From the NCBI GenBank assembly GCA_025358085.1, contig JANYKT010000078.1:1-40192 (forward strand): DNA of 40,192 nt. The letters are read 5' to 3'. The position numbers and the translations under genes are program-made. This DNA is from Deltaproteobacteria bacterium (GTDB lineage: Bacteria; Myxococcota; Myxococcia; Myxococcales; 40CM-4-68-19). Shown piece by piece: positions 25,123 through 34,496 of this stretch (position 1 is the first letter of the stretch; every line of letters begins with the position of its first letter). The notes below the pieces were generated by a model, which saw only the letters and a list, made by a program, of their open reading frames with translations, was not told where the DNA came from and did no database searches.

Positions 25123-25566
25123 TTGACGGACCCGCAGGAGACACCGCTCGGCAACTCGCAGCCGACACCATTGGCAGGTGTCGTCGCCGGGAGGCCTGCT
25201 CCATTCAGCGATCACGCCGCCAACGAACGGACCATGCTGGCCTGGATCCGCACCGGTCTTTCCTTGATGGCTTTTGGCTTTGCGATTGCCCGCTTCGGTC
25301 TCTTCCTCCGCGAAATCACCGATCTCGGCAAAGTAAAGATCCATGCCAGTCGCGGCCTCAACTCCGGCTGGTTCGGGGTAGCGCTGGTCCTGCTGGGGCT
25401 TGCGGTCAATACGATCGCAACCACTCGCTATGTCCGCATTCGCAAAGCGCTGCTGATGGGGACCACCGAAGCGCCGGGGGCCGGCTTCGTGATTGCGCTG
25501 GGCGGCGCCGCGGCGCTGGTCGCGCTGATCATGGCCGTCATCCTCGGTGGGACACTCGCGAGTTGA
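25123..25566 (+). CDS. DUF202 (YidH-like) inner-membrane protein
   Basis: A 147-residue membrane protein. The DUF202 signature is NERTMLAWIRTGLSLMAFGFAIARFGLFL (about residues 30-58): an amphipathic segment with an arginine before the first helix. Two more helices follow (WFGVALVLLGLAVNTIA and FVIALGGAAALVALIMAVI), giving the usual three spans. The function of the family is unknown. The start is TTG 25123, supported by AGGGGG six bases upstream; there is no ATG that keeps the domain intact. It follows the DUF2914 gene by 39 bases and probably ends that transcription unit. Confidence 0.85.
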   Translation: MTDPQETPLGNSQPTPLAGVVAGRPAPFSDHAANERTMLAWIRTGLSLMAFGFAIARFGLFLREITDLGKVKIHASRGLNSGWFGVALVLLGLAVNTIATTRYVRIRKALLMGTTEAPGAGFVIALGGAAALVALIMAVILGGTLAS

Positions 25567-25853
25567 CCGAGGCAATCGGCTCGAAACGTCCCGGCACGTC
25601 GCTGTCTTGAGGAATGCGGTTGAATATGAGCCTGCGATCACACTTGTGCGCGGGCGGTGAAATGAACGGGTCTGATCTCGTGCGCGCGTGCACACCTCAG
25701 TCGGCTTTACCCGCTCGTTCGACCTCGAGGAAATCACACCTTCCCCGGGCGGCTCCAAACTCGGGTTCCGGGGGTGGTCTTCCGGGGGGCGTCGAGCGGA
25801 CCGCGGTTAATGAAAAGGGTCAAATGCAATGCAGTGCGTGTCTTCATCCTGCC
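25567..25853. other. Intergenic region between convergent genes
   Basis: Two convergent genes end on either side of these 287 bases. I see no convincing gene. A 40-codon reading (GTG 25688 to TAA 25810) has protein-like composition but no ribosome site. No stem with a U-tract was found, so where transcription stops is unclear. Confidence 0.4.
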
Positions 25854-26975
25854 TCAAACCGTCAAGCCGCGGAAGAAGAGGGCGGCCATGGGCGCGGAGA
25901 GGGCCATGGCGGTGACGAGAAGCGTGAGCTGCAGCGGGCGCGGGAAAGAGGGGACGATCAGGACCACCGGCAGCAGTAGCGCCTCGGCGCGGTAGAGGGA
26001 AAGATTGCCGCCGAGCAGGAGCGGCGCGAGCCAGAAGGCGGCTGCAGAGAACAGGACGATCGAAGTCTTCTCTTCGAGTATGCGCGGCAAAGGTGTGCCC
26101 GAACTGGCATCGACGCTCCTGCGAAAAGACGACCGCGCGGAGCCAACGGCCGCCAAGACCACGAGCGAGGTGGAGAGGAGCGTCTGCAGCGCGGTGGTGA
26201 AAGACGTCGCGTTCCGATAGCGCTGATTCACCAAAGGCTTCAATCGCGCAAAGAGGGCATCAAAGGGGAGTCCGAGGTGATAGCCATACTTGCGCTGCAC
26301 GAGGAAATACGCGTCCCAGCGGCCGGTCTGCTGGTGCAGGAAGGCCAGCACCGCCGCAGCTCCGAGCAGAGACCCGAGCACCACCGCCAGGGCAGTGTAG
26401 CGGCGATGAACCAGCGCCCAGACCAACACCACGGGCGCGAGCAGGACGCCAGTCGGATAGCAAGCCGCCGCAACCAATGCCGCAAGTGCTGCGGCGTTAA
26501 AGCGACCAGGGAGGCAGAGTGCAATGCAGCCGAGCACCGCGAGCGAGACGACCGGGGTGGGAAACACCGCCGCCATATAGACGTTGCCCGGAAAAAAGGC
26601 CGCCAATAGCAGGGCCGGCCAATGCCGCCGTTGCAGCAGGTGCCAGATCAGCACGAGGCAACCCAGCTGGCAGGCGGCGGCGATCAGCACCGCCGCGCCA
26701 GGCGAGCCGCCCAGAATGCGGATCAACAGCGGATACCCCGGGAACCACCCGGCTGAGCCGCACCACGCTTGCGGAGGGTAAAGCGTATCGGGCGTGCAAT
26801 GGGTCAGCGCGGAATAGCCGTGATTGGCGATATCGACATAAAAGTCAGAATCCCAGCGCATCCAGGTGGCGGGGGCAAGAGGAGGGAAGCCGGAAGCGAC
26901 AGCGACGAGCGACAGAAGCAGGCGTTGCAGGAGGAAGGCGAAGAACGGAGGCCACCAGCGCGAACCAGAGCGCAT
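25854..26975 (-). CDS. PIG-V-like membrane mannosyltransferase/glycosyltransferase
   Basis: A 373-residue protein with about ten hydrophobic segments. The diagnostic part is near the N-terminus: ATWMRWDSDFYVDIANHGYS (37-56), which fits the RWDSxWYxxIAxxGY motif of GPI mannosyltransferase 2 (PIG-V) and its bacterial relatives, with the catalytic-type aspartate in an outside loop. A second loop motif, GWFPGYPLLIR, is also typical. Such enzymes use polyprenyl-phosphate sugars to glycosylate lipids or proteins on the far side of the membrane. It begins two bases after the kinase stop and is the last gene of the type III PKS operon, so the lipid product of that operon is a possible acceptor (inference). 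Confidence 0.8.
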   Translation of the reverse strand: MRSGSRWWPPFFAFLLQRLLLSLVAVASGFPPLAPATWMRWDSDFYVDIANHGYSALTHCTPDTLYPPQAWCGSAGWFPGYPLLIRILGGSPGAAVLIAAACQLGCLVLIWHLLQRRHWPALLLAAFFPGNVYMAAVFPTPVVSLAVLGCIALCLPGRFNAAALAALVAAACYPTGVLLAPVVLVWALVHRRYTALAVVLGSLLGAAAVLAFLHQQTGRWDAYFLVQRKYGYHLGLPFDALFARLKPLVNQRYRNATSFTTALQTLLSTSLVVLAAVGSARSSFRRSVDASSGTPLPRILEEKTSIVLFSAAAFWLAPLLLGGNLSLYRAEALLLPVVLIVPSFPRPLQLTLLVTAMALSAPMAALFFRGLTV

Positions 26976-26977
26976 GC

Positions 26978-29944
26978 TCAGCGCAGCTCGATCTTCCCGG
27001 TTGCCGAGAGCCGCGCCAGCCGTTCGCGAGCGTCCTTGAGTTCGGGCAGGCCCGCGTCCGCCTTGGCCCAGGCAGCCAGGAACCGCTGGGTGGCTTCCAG
27101 CGCCAGCGCGGGCTTTTGCTTGCGCTCATACAACCTTCCCAATTCGTAATCGCTGCGCGCCCGGAAAGCGCTGGCAAAGCCGGGACCCGGTGCCGAGACC
27201 GAGGGAAAGAACGCCTGCGCGCGGATGAGCTTCTCGATAGCACGCGCGTCATCATGAGCCTGCGCGTAATCGTCGGAGAGCACGTAAAAAAGAAAGTCTT
27301 GATAAGGGGACTTGTCGGCGAGAGCTTCGAATCCCGCTGCCGACTGGAGGTAATCGCCGTTGACTCGCGCGCGGAAGGCGGTCACCGACTGATCCGCCAG
27401 CGGGTCCGCCACGCTCTTCAGCACGTTCGCGTACTTCTCGAGATCGCCCAGCAGTGGATAGACAAAACCGAACCACGTCTCCGGTACGCCACGCGCGCCC
27501 GCCTCGACGACCAGCTTCCGAGCACCCGCGGCGTCGCGCAAGTAGAGCAAGCGCAACAGCGCCTCTCCCGCGATAGCCGTCGCCTCGAGCTCGCCGTCGC
27601 CCGCGGCGGTTGCGTCGCGCGCCGCGTCGGCATATGCCTGAAGCGCCTCGCGAATGCGCCCGCCCTGCGTGAGCGCGCCCGCGAGCGTAACCTGGGCGCT
27701 GATGCGCTCCTGCGCCGTCAGCGTTGCATTGGCAACAATTGGCAAGAGCTCACGCACGGCTCCGTCGACATCGAAGAGCCAGGCGTCGAGCGCACCGGCG
27801 CTCTCGACCGGAACCGGGCTGCGCGGGAAAAGCAGGCGTGCCTGGTCGAAGGTGGCCGCTGCTTCCAGCAGTTGCCCTCGCACGGCCAGCGCCCGACCCA
27901 GCTGCGCATAGGCCTCGGGACTTTCCACGCGCGCCACGTATTGACGTGCATCGCTGATCAGCTCGTCTTTCGCCAGAAGCTGATCGGCCCAGATCAGGTG
28001 CTGCCAGGCACGGTCCATGCTCGGGTCGAGCAGGAGCGCTTTATGGAAGTAGTCGCTGGCATAAGAGAAGTATCCGCCGTGGAAGACCAGATCGCCGACC
28101 ATGAAGACGCACTCCTTCTCGGCCGGAAAGCGCGTCGCGCACTCCAGGAAAGCTTCGTAGGCGTCTTTTCCGCGGCTATCGAGCGACGCGCTCACCCCGC
28201 GCGCCATCAGCCGCTCCTTCTCCGGGAGCCGCAGCGGCTGCGCGAGCGCGCGGGCAATGGACTCGCGCGCCCGGGGGCCGTCGTGAAGCCACATCAATGC
28301 GTAAGCCAATCGATAGCTCGCCAAAGCGAATGAGGGGTCGATGGCAAGGGCGGCGCGGTATTCCTCGAGCGCGTGATTGAAGTGCAAGTGGTCGACGAGT
28401 TGATCGCCGCGGAAGTAATGCTCATAAGCCTGGAGATCACGAGTCGTGACGTCGGCCACCGGGGCACTGGCAAGGGTGCCGGATTCCTTCAGGCTGCGGC
28501 GGGCCTGTGATGACAGCTCGTCGATCAGGCGGGGCACGCTGGCCTTGCCGGTCCCCTCTTCCTTCAGCGCCACCAGGAATTTGTTGGTACCCGGATTCAA
28601 TACCCGCAATTCGACGACATAGAGCGAATCAAACTTGCGGATGGTCGAGAGCACCAGCGCCTGCGCTCCCGCCTTCTGCGCGATCTCGCGGCTCAAGCTC
28701 TCATTGAGGCGCGAGACGTCCGGCTTTCCCATTTGCCGGAGCAAGTCGAACATGCGCGAGCGGGTGATGACGGTCAGCCGCTTCGATTGCTCGAGCGAGG
28801 TAATCATCATTCCGGAGAGACCGTCGAGATCGCGCTCGCCGGTCTGGTTGTCGAAGTCCGCCACCGCTACCACGACGTGGCCGCCGCGGTCCGGCAAGGA
28901 CCACGCGAGAGGTGCGAGGGCGACCAGGACCAGCGCCAGCAGCGCCGCGCTGAGAGCCTTGTTGCGCCGGACCCGTCGCAGTGCCCGTTCGAGCGGGGAG
29001 GCGCGCCGCGCCTGCACCGGCTCGCCATCGAGCGAGCGCTGCAGATCCTCCGCCAGCGCGCGCGCGGTCTGGTATCTGCGCGACGGATCCTTCTCGAGGC
29101 ACTTGAGCACCACACTCTCTAGATCGATCGGCAGCGAGGGAACCAGGCGGCGCGGTGGCGCGGGCTCGTCGTGCATCATCCGGTAGAGAATTTGCAAGTT
29201 CGTTGCCCCTTCGAACGGCGGGCGGCCCGTCAGCGCTTCATACAAAGTCGCGCCCAGGCTATAGACGTCGGTGCGCGCATCAATCTTGTCGAGCTCTCCG
29301 CGCGCCTGCTCTGGCGCCATGTATTGAGGCGTCCCCAGTAATGAGCCCTGCACGGTATTGCCTGGCTGGGCCAGATCGCGGGCCAGGCCGAAATCGCAGA
29401 TCGACGGCGGCGCGCCGGGCGCTTTGCCAATCAGGATATTCGCTGGCTTGATATCACGGTGAATCAGACCCAGGACATGGGCGGCGTGGACTCCTTCGGC
29501 GATGTCGCGCAGCACCGCCACCTTCTCTGCGACGGACAGTCCCTTGGCTGCCTCGCGCAGCGTCTGGCCATCGATATATTGCATGGCGATATACGGCAGC
29601 TCGCCGATGCGGCCCGCTTCATAGACGCGGCAGACACAAGCATGCTCGACGCGCGCCTGCGCCTGCGCCTCCTGCAGAAAACGGGTCTCGAGCTGGGCGT
29701 CGGCCGCGCGCAGGAACTTGAGCGCTACCGGGCGCTTCAGCTTGCGGTCAAAGGCCTGGTAAACCTTCCCCATGCCGCCGCTGCCTAAAAGCGGGCCGAG
29801 CTGGTAACGCTCCGACTCGGGTAGAGCAGCGCCGGGCTCGGACGGGGGCGAAGGCGTCAAAGGCGGAGGCGTCGATGCGTCGTTCCCGTTTGGCTCGCCC
29901 GTCCCAGCTTGCTTACCCTGCTTGCTTCTGGAGACCGGGGACAT
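26978..29944 (-). CDS. Ser/Thr protein kinase with transmembrane helix, TolB-like domain and TPR repeats
   Basis: A 988-residue membrane-anchored kinase. After a proline-rich leader (1-45), the kinase domain (about 47-310) has a glycine loop GSGGMGKV (54-61), the ATP-binding lysine K76 in [12 protein letters not shown] with catalytic D164, DFGLA with D184, and APEQA. All key residues are present, so it should be active. One transmembrane helix lies near 329-350. Beyond it are a TolB/FlgO-like alpha/beta domain ([17 protein letters not shown] onward) and about 450 residues of TPR-type helices, including [18 protein letters not shown]. It starts 9 bases after the oxidoreductase stop and ends two bases before the glycosyltransferase. 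Location in a biosynthetic operon suggests local control, but the phosphorylation targets are unknown. Confidence 0.93.
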   Translation of the reverse strand: MSPVSRSKQGKQAGTGEPNGNDASTPPPLTPSPPSEPGAALPESERYQLGPLLGSGGMGKVYQAFDRKLKRPVALKFLRAADAQLETRFLQEAQAQARVEHACVCRVYEAGRIGELPYIAMQYIDGQTLREAAKGLSVAEKVAVLRDIAEGVHAAHVLGLIHRDIKPANILIGKAPGAPPSICDFGLARDLAQPGNTVQGSLLGTPQYMAPEQARGELDKIDARTDVYSLGATLYEALTGRPPFEGATNLQILYRMMHDEPAPPRRLVPSLPIDLESVVLKCLEKDPSRRYQTARALAEDLQRSLDGEPVQARRASPLERALRRVRRNKALSAALLALVLVALAPLAWSLPDRGGHVVVAVADFDNQTGERDLDGLSGMMITSLEQSKRLTVITRSRMFDLLRQMGKPDVSRLNESLSREIAQKAGAQALVLSTIRKFDSLYVVELRVLNPGTNKFLVALKEEGTGKASVPRLIDELSSQARRSLKESGTLASAPVADVTTRDLQAYEHYFRGDQLVDHLHFNHALEEYRAALAIDPSFALASYRLAYALMWLHDGPRARESIARALAQPLRLPEKERLMARGVSASLDSRGKDAYEAFLECATRFPAEKECVFMVGDLVFHGGYFSYASDYFHKALLLDPSMDRAWQHLIWADQLLAKDELISDARQYVARVESPEAYAQLGRALAVRGQLLEAAATFDQARLLFPRSPVPVESAGALDAWLFDVDGAVRELLPIVANATLTAQERISAQVTLAGALTQGGRIREALQAYADAARDATAAGDGELEATAIAGEALLRLLYLRDAAGARKLVVEAGARGVPETWFGFVYPLLGDLEKYANVLKSVADPLADQSVTAFRARVNGDYLQSAAGFEALADKSPYQDFLFYVLSDDYAQAHDDARAIEKLIRAQAFFPSVSAPGPGFASAFRARSDYELGRLYERKQKPALALEATQRFLAAWAKADAGLPELKDARERLARLSATGKIELR

Positions 29945-29953
29945 GCACGCAGC

Positions 29954-31069
29954 TTACTCGACCATGCCCAGCAAGGTACGGAAGAGAACGGGGAAACGGA
30001 CCGTGAGACGCAGTGCCCGGCGGCGCAGGGCGGGGCGCCGGGCGAGCGCGAGCAGGACCTTTGCCGGTAATGCGTAGCGCAGCCAGCGGCCGCGGAGCGA
30101 GCGGTCATAGCGGCGCAGCGCGGGCCCGAGATCCTGCGATAAGTCTTCCGGCAGCGCCTCGACGAGCAGCGCGGCCGAGGCGAAGGCGAGCGACAGACCC
30201 TGACCGGTAATGGCGTCGACATAGCCGGCTGCGTCGCCCACCAGCGCGAGTCGATCCTTGCCGCGCGCGCGCACCCGCTGCAGCAGAGGTCCTATGCCCC
30301 GTATTTCGGAAGTAGCGGTTCTGCCCTTGAGCCGCGCTTCCAGCACGGGAAAGCGGCGCAAATGGTCCTCGAACGTTGCCGCCGGGCCCGAGCGCGACAC
30401 CGGGGTCGACCAGAGAAAGGCGACGTTGACGACCTCGGCGCTGATCGGCGTGACGTAGGCCTCGACACCTGCGGCCCAATGCACCTCGACCAGATCGGTC
30501 CAGGGGTCGAGTCCGAAATGGCGGCGCACACCGAAGCGACGCGCGGCTCGCGGCTTTTCTTTTCCATTCAGTAAAGCCGCCTTTCGCAGTGGCGAGTGGA
30601 GGCCGTCGGCGGCGACGAGCAGGCGGGCGCGCAGCTCTCCTGCGTCGGTGTCGACCGCGATCACGCCATCTTCGACCCGGGCCGCCCGGACACAATCGCG
30701 TCGGAGCTCGACGCCCGCGGCCGAGGCGCAGCTGGAGAGCGCGGCGCTGAGAGCCGTGCGGCGGATGCCCATTCCGTCGCCTTCCGAGAAGCGCCCCTCG
30801 ACGGAGCTGCCGTCTTCCTGCACGTAACGGATGCCGCGAAATGGAGCGCGGTCGCGCGCCTCGATCAGTGCGAGTGCGCCCAGCGCCTCGAGCTCGCGCA
30901 GGCCCGCAGGCATCAAGCCTTCGCCGCAGGCCTTGTCGGGGACTCCCGCCGCGCGCTCGAGCAGGACGGTGCGAAAGCCGCGCCGGGCCGCGCGGATGGC
31001 GACCGCCAGCCCCGAAGGGCCCCCGCCCGCAATCAGGATATCAATCGGCGCGCTTACGAATGCAGCCAC
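29954..31069 (-). CDS. FAD-dependent oxidoreductase (geranylgeranyl-reductase/SrsC-like flavoprotein)
   Basis: A 371-residue flavoprotein of the PHBH/geranylgeranyl-reductase fold. Visible FAD contacts are the N-terminal dinucleotide fold DILIAGGGPSGLAVA (G15-G20) ending with E38 in LLERAAG, CGEGLMPAG, the middle VAADGLHSPLR, and LALVGDAAGYVDAITGQG that binds the ribityl chain. It may hydroxylate or reduce an alkyl-aromatic or prenyl-like product. Known: the srs cluster of Streptomyces griseus pairs a type III PKS with a methyltransferase and a flavoprotein hydroxylase that yields quinones. Here the same three enzyme types occur together. The start overlaps the acyl-AMP ligase stop by 16 bases. 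Confidence 0.88.
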   Translation of the reverse strand: MAAFVSAPIDILIAGGGPSGLAVAIRAARRGFRTVLLERAAGVPDKACGEGLMPAGLRELEALGALALIEARDRAPFRGIRYVQEDGSSVEGRFSEGDGMGIRRTALSAALSSCASAAGVELRRDCVRAARVEDGVIAVDTDAGELRARLLVAADGLHSPLRKAALLNGKEKPRAARRFGVRRHFGLDPWTDLVEVHWAAGVEAYVTPISAEVVNVAFLWSTPVSRSGPAATFEDHLRRFPVLEARLKGRTATSEIRGIGPLLQRVRARGKDRLALVGDAAGYVDAITGQGLSLAFASAALLVEALPEDLSQDLGPALRRYDRSLRGRWLRYALPAKVLLALARRPALRRRALRLTVRFPVLFRTLLGMVE

Positions 31070-32694
31070 GAACGCACCAGCTCTTTTGCCATTCCCAGCG
31101 CGGTCACTTTGCCGGGTGGCCGCAGTTCGAAGGAGAGCAGCTGTCGCCGCGCCTCGCTGCGCCGGAGCTTGCCGCTCGAGGTGCGCGGCAGCGTGCCGGG
31201 CTTGAGCAGCCGCACCAGCGCCGCGCGGATCCCCGTGCGCTCCAGCACACTCGTGCGGACCGCCTCTTCCAGCCCCGGTACGAGCACGCCGTCGGTCTCG
31301 ACCAGGAGCGCGAGTTCCTCGCCCTCTTCGCCCGGCACGGCGACCGCGATGGCACAGCCCGCGCGAACTCCCTTTACGCCGTCAAGCGCGTCCTCGAACT
31401 CCTGCGGCGCGTGGTTCTTGCCTCTCAGGATGACCAAGTCTTTGGCGCGCCCGCTGATGAATAGCTCGCCGTCCTCGACGAAGCCGAGGTCACCGGTGTC
31501 GAGCCAGCCATCGGGCGAGATGGCGTCCTGCTCGCGGCCGAAATAGCGCTTCATCACGGAGGGGCCGCGCACCGCGATTTGGCCGCGCTCGACCCGCACT
31601 TCCATGCCGGGGACAGGCATGCCCACCGAGACGGCGCGGACCACGCGCGCACCGCGGCGCCGGGGCGTGAAGGTCACCGCGAGCGTGGCTTCCGAGAGAC
31701 CGTACACCGGCGTCAGCGCGCGCGGGTCGAAGCCGAACTTCGCGAACCGATCGGCGAAGCGCTGCAGCACCGCGGGCGCGATGGGCTCGGCGCCGTTGAG
31801 CGCCAGCGTCCAGCTCGAGAGGTCCACGCCTTCCAGCTCTTCATCGCGGATGCGCTTCACGCAGAGGCCAAAGGCAAAGTTCGGCGCGACCGAGATGGTG
31901 GCGCGCTTCCTGGAGATAGCGCGGAGCCAGAGCGCTGGCCGCGCGAGGAAGATCTCAGGGCCAAGCAGCGTCATGTCGCCAGGATGGACGACCGCGAGCA
32001 GCAGGCAGCCGATGAGTCCCATGTCGTGGTAGAGCGGCAGCCAGGAGACGCCGGACTGTGGCCAGGGCAGATCTTCGGGCAGGAAGGTGTCGATGGCGGC
32101 CGCGTTCGAGAGCACGTTTGCGTGCGTCAGCGCCACCGGCTTCGGGTCGACGGTGGTTCCTGATGAAAACTGGATCAGCGCCAGATCTTGCGGCGCGCCG
32201 GGAAGCTCCAATTCACCGCGAGCATCGTCGAACAGCTCGGAGACGAGGCGCAGGTTCAGCGCGGGCCGCGCGCGGCCCAGAGCCACGCCGAGCAGCCGGG
32301 CAATGCGCGCGTCGCTGAGCAGCAGGCGAGCAGAGGACACGGAGAGCATTCGTGCGGTGCGCTCGTGGAATTCGTCGAGCCGGCCCAGGCGCACCGGCGG
32401 ATAGAGCGGTACCGGCGTCGCGCCCGCGAGCAGCGTGCCGAAGAAAGCGTCCATGAAATCGATGGAGGTGGGCAACACCAGCGCCACGCGGTCGCCGGGC
32501 CGAATGCCGATTGCCTGCAGCGACCAGGCAAACTTGCGTGCTCGCGCGTGCATCTCTGCGAAGGGCAGCGCGCGCTCCCGCTCCTGCGCGTCGAGGAAAC
32601 AAAGCCCTTTGGGCGACGCGGCCGCGGCGGCGAGGGCGCGCTGCAGGGTCGCATGTCGCGAGGGCGGCAGCGGCTCTCCACGCAGGAGGGTCAC
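31054..32694 (-). CDS. Fatty acyl-AMP ligase (FAAL-type adenylate-forming enzyme)
   Basis: Activates a fatty acid as acyl-adenylate and passes it to an acyl carrier protein. The 546 residues show the adenylation signatures LIQFSSGTT (173-181), VYGLSEATLAV, GWLDTGDLGFVEDGELFISGR and a C-terminal lysine in LPRTSSGKLRR. The segment PVPLYPPVRLGRLDEFHERTARML (94-117) is typical of the FAAL branch (as in mycobacterial FadD32-like enzymes) rather than acyl-CoA synthetases. The gene overlaps the ACP gene by four bases, which supports ACP rather than CoA as the acceptor. It would thus provide the starter acyl group for the type III PKS in the same operon. Confidence 0.9.
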   Translation of the reverse strand: MTLLRGEPLPPSRHATLQRALAAAAASPKGLCFLDAQERERALPFAEMHARARKFAWSLQAIGIRPGDRVALVLPTSIDFMDAFFGTLLAGATPVPLYPPVRLGRLDEFHERTARMLSVSSARLLLSDARIARLLGVALGRARPALNLRLVSELFDDARGELELPGAPQDLALIQFSSGTTVDPKPVALTHANVLSNAAAIDTFLPEDLPWPQSGVSWLPLYHDMGLIGCLLLAVVHPGDMTLLGPEIFLARPALWLRAISRKRATISVAPNFAFGLCVKRIRDEELEGVDLSSWTLALNGAEPIAPAVLQRFADRFAKFGFDPRALTPVYGLSEATLAVTFTPRRRGARVVRAVSVGMPVPGMEVRVERGQIAVRGPSVMKRYFGREQDAISPDGWLDTGDLGFVEDGELFISGRAKDLVILRGKNHAPQEFEDALDGVKGVRAGCAIAVAVPGEEGEELALLVETDGVLVPGLEEAVRTSVLERTGIRAALVRLLKPGTLPRTSSGKLRRSEARRQLLSFELRPPGKVTALGMAKELVRSWLHS

Positions 32695-32942
32695 GTGCGA
32701 GGCTCCGGATGGGCGCGGCGTCGCTGCACCAGGGCCACCAGATCGGCAACCGTGCGCACGCCCACCGCGTCTTGCTCGTCCAGCGCCATGCGGAACTTGT
32801 TCTCCAGGCCCACGACCAAGGTTAACACGCCGACTGAGTCGAGCTGCAGGTCGCGCGCCAGCTCATCTTCCAGCCGGACCGCGCGCGCATGACCCAGCTC
32901 CTCACGGAGTATGCGGGCAATCTCCTCGACGATTTCATCCAC
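32691..32942 (-). CDS. Acyl carrier protein
   Basis: An 83-residue acidic helical protein with the phosphopantetheine attachment motif LQLDSVGVL; the modified serine is S36. The helix pattern (DEIVEEIARILREEL, then VLTLVVGLENKF, then VADLVALV) fits a stand-alone ACP. It is translated in overlap with both neighbours, 8 bases with the methyltransferase and 4 with the acyl-AMP ligase. It very likely carries the fatty acyl chain made available by that ligase and donates it to the polyketide synthase. A 4'-phosphopantetheinyl transferase is not encoded in this window. Confidence 0.92.
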   Translation of the reverse strand: MDEIVEEIARILREELGHARAVRLEDELARDLQLDSVGVLTLVVGLENKFRMALDEQDAVGVRTVADLVALVQRRRAHPEPRT

Positions 32943-33444
32943 GCGAATATCCCAGCGCGCGATTCTCCACGCGGATGCGGACTGCGAGGAGGGCGGCGTT
33001 CAAGGTCGAAAAGACAATCGCCGTCATAAAGGCGCCGTGAATCAATGGGACGCTGATCATCTCGAGTGCGACCGCGACATAGTTCGGATGGTGAAGATAT
33101 CGATAAGGACCCGTGGCAATGGGTGCATCGCCCGGTACCACCAGGACGCGCACGTTCCAACGGGGCCCGAGCGTCGCAATGGCCCAATAGCGCAGCGCCT
33201 GCGAGCCGGCCGCGAGGGCCAGCGCAATCCAGCCAATCGCGCCGGGAAAGGGTTTTTGCAATCCCTCGACAAGGCAGCTGGCGAGGAAGAGAGTGTGAAT
33301 CAAAGCCATCGCCGGGAAATGCGCAGCGCCGGCCTCGATTGCCCCACGCGCCAGCTGCAACCGGGCATTGCGGCGCGAGAGCCAGAGCTCGTAGAGCCGC
33401 TCAGCCGCGAGGGCTGCGATCACAACAATATAAGGATTTACCAT
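32935..33444 (-). CDS. Isoprenylcysteine-carboxyl-methyltransferase-like membrane enzyme (SrsB/BpsB-like)
   Basis: A 169-residue integral membrane protein of the ICMT/PEMT family with four or five helices. The SAM-binding signature is GPYRYLHHPNYVAVALEM (about 112-129), followed by the C-terminal R-x-ENRAL motif (RIRVENRALG). Bacterial relatives sit next to type III PKS genes and O-methylate their products: BpsB with BpsA in Bacillus subtilis is the known example, and SrsB in Streptomyces is a methyltransferase beside SrsA. The start overlaps the PKS gene by seven bases, so the same pairing exists here and methylation of an alkylpyrone or alkylresorcinol is the likely role. Confidence 0.88.
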   Translation of the reverse strand: MVNPYIVVIAALAAERLYELWLSRRNARLQLARGAIEAGAAHFPAMALIHTLFLASCLVEGLQKPFPGAIGWIALALAAGSQALRYWAIATLGPRWNVRVLVVPGDAPIATGPYRYLHHPNYVAVALEMISVPLIHGAFMTAIVFSTLNAALLAVRIRVENRALGYSRG

Positions 33445-34496
33445 CGCAGCAGCACCAGCTCGGAGCAGAAGCCGGGACCCATCGCGAGCAGCAAGCCAAA
33501 GTCGCCGGGCTTTGCTTCTCCGGACTCGAGCAGGTCGCGCAGGACGAAGAGCACCGAGGCCGAAGAAAGGTTTCCCAACTGCTGCAGCGAGTCCCAGGTG
33601 CGCTGCACGGCCGCGCGCGGGATCTCGAGCGCCACCTCGAAAGCCTCCAGCACCTTGGGTCCGCCCGGGTGGCAGACCCAGTGGCGGATATCGCTCCGCT
33701 TCAATCCCTGCGCGGCGAGGAATGAGTCCACGTCATCGCGGATGCGCGCGCGCACCAGGTCGGGGACCTGCGAAGAGAGGACGATCTTGAAGCCTGTGTT
33801 GACGATGTCCCAGCCCATCACGCGCTCGGTGGCGGGGTAGAAGACCGACCGCGTGGCCAGCACCTCGGGCGCCGGCGCGCTCGTCGGAGCCCGGGGACCC
33901 AGCACCACGCAGGCCGCGCCGTCGCCGAACAGGCCACTCGCGATGATGTTCGCGACTGATAGATCTTCGCGCTGCAGCGTGAGTGAACAGAGCTCCACCG
34001 CAATCAGGGCGGCGTGCTGACCGGGGAAACCGCGCAGGTAGTCGGAGGCGCGCGCAATCCCGGCTGCCCCGGCGACGCAGCCAAGGCCGAAGAGGGGCGT
34101 GCGCTTGAGGTCGAGCCGCAGCCCCAGGCGATCGATCAGGCGCGATTCGACGGACGGCGTGGCGATGCCGGTGACGGTGGTGAAGAAGATGTGATCGAGC
34201 TGGTCCGGCAGAAGACCAGCGCGGTCAAGCGCCTTGCGCAGCACCACTTCGGAGAGCTCTGTGGCGACCCGCGTCCAGGCGTTGTTGCGCGCGGAGAAGG
34301 TCTCGAGTGCACGGTATTCGGCGAGAGGCAGGGAGAGGTACCGTCCGCCCACGCGCACGGCTCTGAAAAGCTGCTCCATTCGCTCGAGATTGAAATGCTT
34401 CTCGCCCCACAGCGAGCGGAACTCGGCAACCAGGGTCTCCTGATCAGCGAAATGATTCGGCAGCGCGGTTGCCGCCGCGAGGATGCAGGCGCTCAC
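33438..34496 (-). CDS. Type III polyketide synthase (chalcone/alkylresorcinol synthase family)
   Basis: A 352-residue homodimer-type ketosynthase that extends an acyl starter with malonyl-CoA and cyclises the product to resorcinols or pyrones. The catalytic triad is complete: C140 in FGLGCVAGA, H276 in CHPGGPKVLEA and N309 in GNLSSASVLFVL. The C-terminal GFG-like loop is MGPGFCSEL. No aromatic-starter gene is nearby; the operon instead supplies a fatty acyl-ACP, so a long-chain alkyl starter is expected, as in Azotobacter ArsB/ArsC or Streptomyces SrsA. Its start overlaps the stop of the preceding thioredoxin/NHL gene as ATGA. Product ring type cannot be read from sequence. Confidence 0.95.
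   Translation of the reverse strand: MSACILAAATALPNHFADQETLVAEFRSLWGEKHFNLERMEQLFRAVRVGGRYLSLPLAEYRALETFSARNNAWTRVATELSEVVLRKALDRAGLLPDQLDHIFFTTVTGIATPSVESRLIDRLGLRLDLKRTPLFGLGCVAGAAGIARASDYLRGFPGQHAALIAVELCSLTLQREDLSVANIIASGLFGDGAACVVLGPRAPTSAPAPEVLATRSVFYPATERVMGWDIVNTGFKIVLSSQVPDLVRARIRDDVDSFLAAQGLKRSDIRHWVCHPGGPKVLEAFEVALEIPRAAVQRTWDSLQQLGNLSSASVLFVLRDLLESGEAKPGDFGLLLAMGPGFCSELVLLRW

Noticed and set aside
23695-25758. Minus-strand open frame of 687 codons
   Set aside because: It crosses the GGDEF, DUF2914 and DUF202 genes and their gaps on the other strand. Glutamine- and arginine-rich composition without any domain marks it as a shadow.
25688-25810. Short plus-strand reading GTG to TAA, 40 codons
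   Set aside because: The composition (TRSFDLEEITPSPGG) is protein-like, but there is no ribosome site and no known family. It might be a fragment of a lost gene; not enough support to list.
26519-28333. Plus-strand open frame of 604 codons
   Set aside because: It is antisense to the kinase and glycosyltransferase genes, crosses both of them, and has no recognisable domain.
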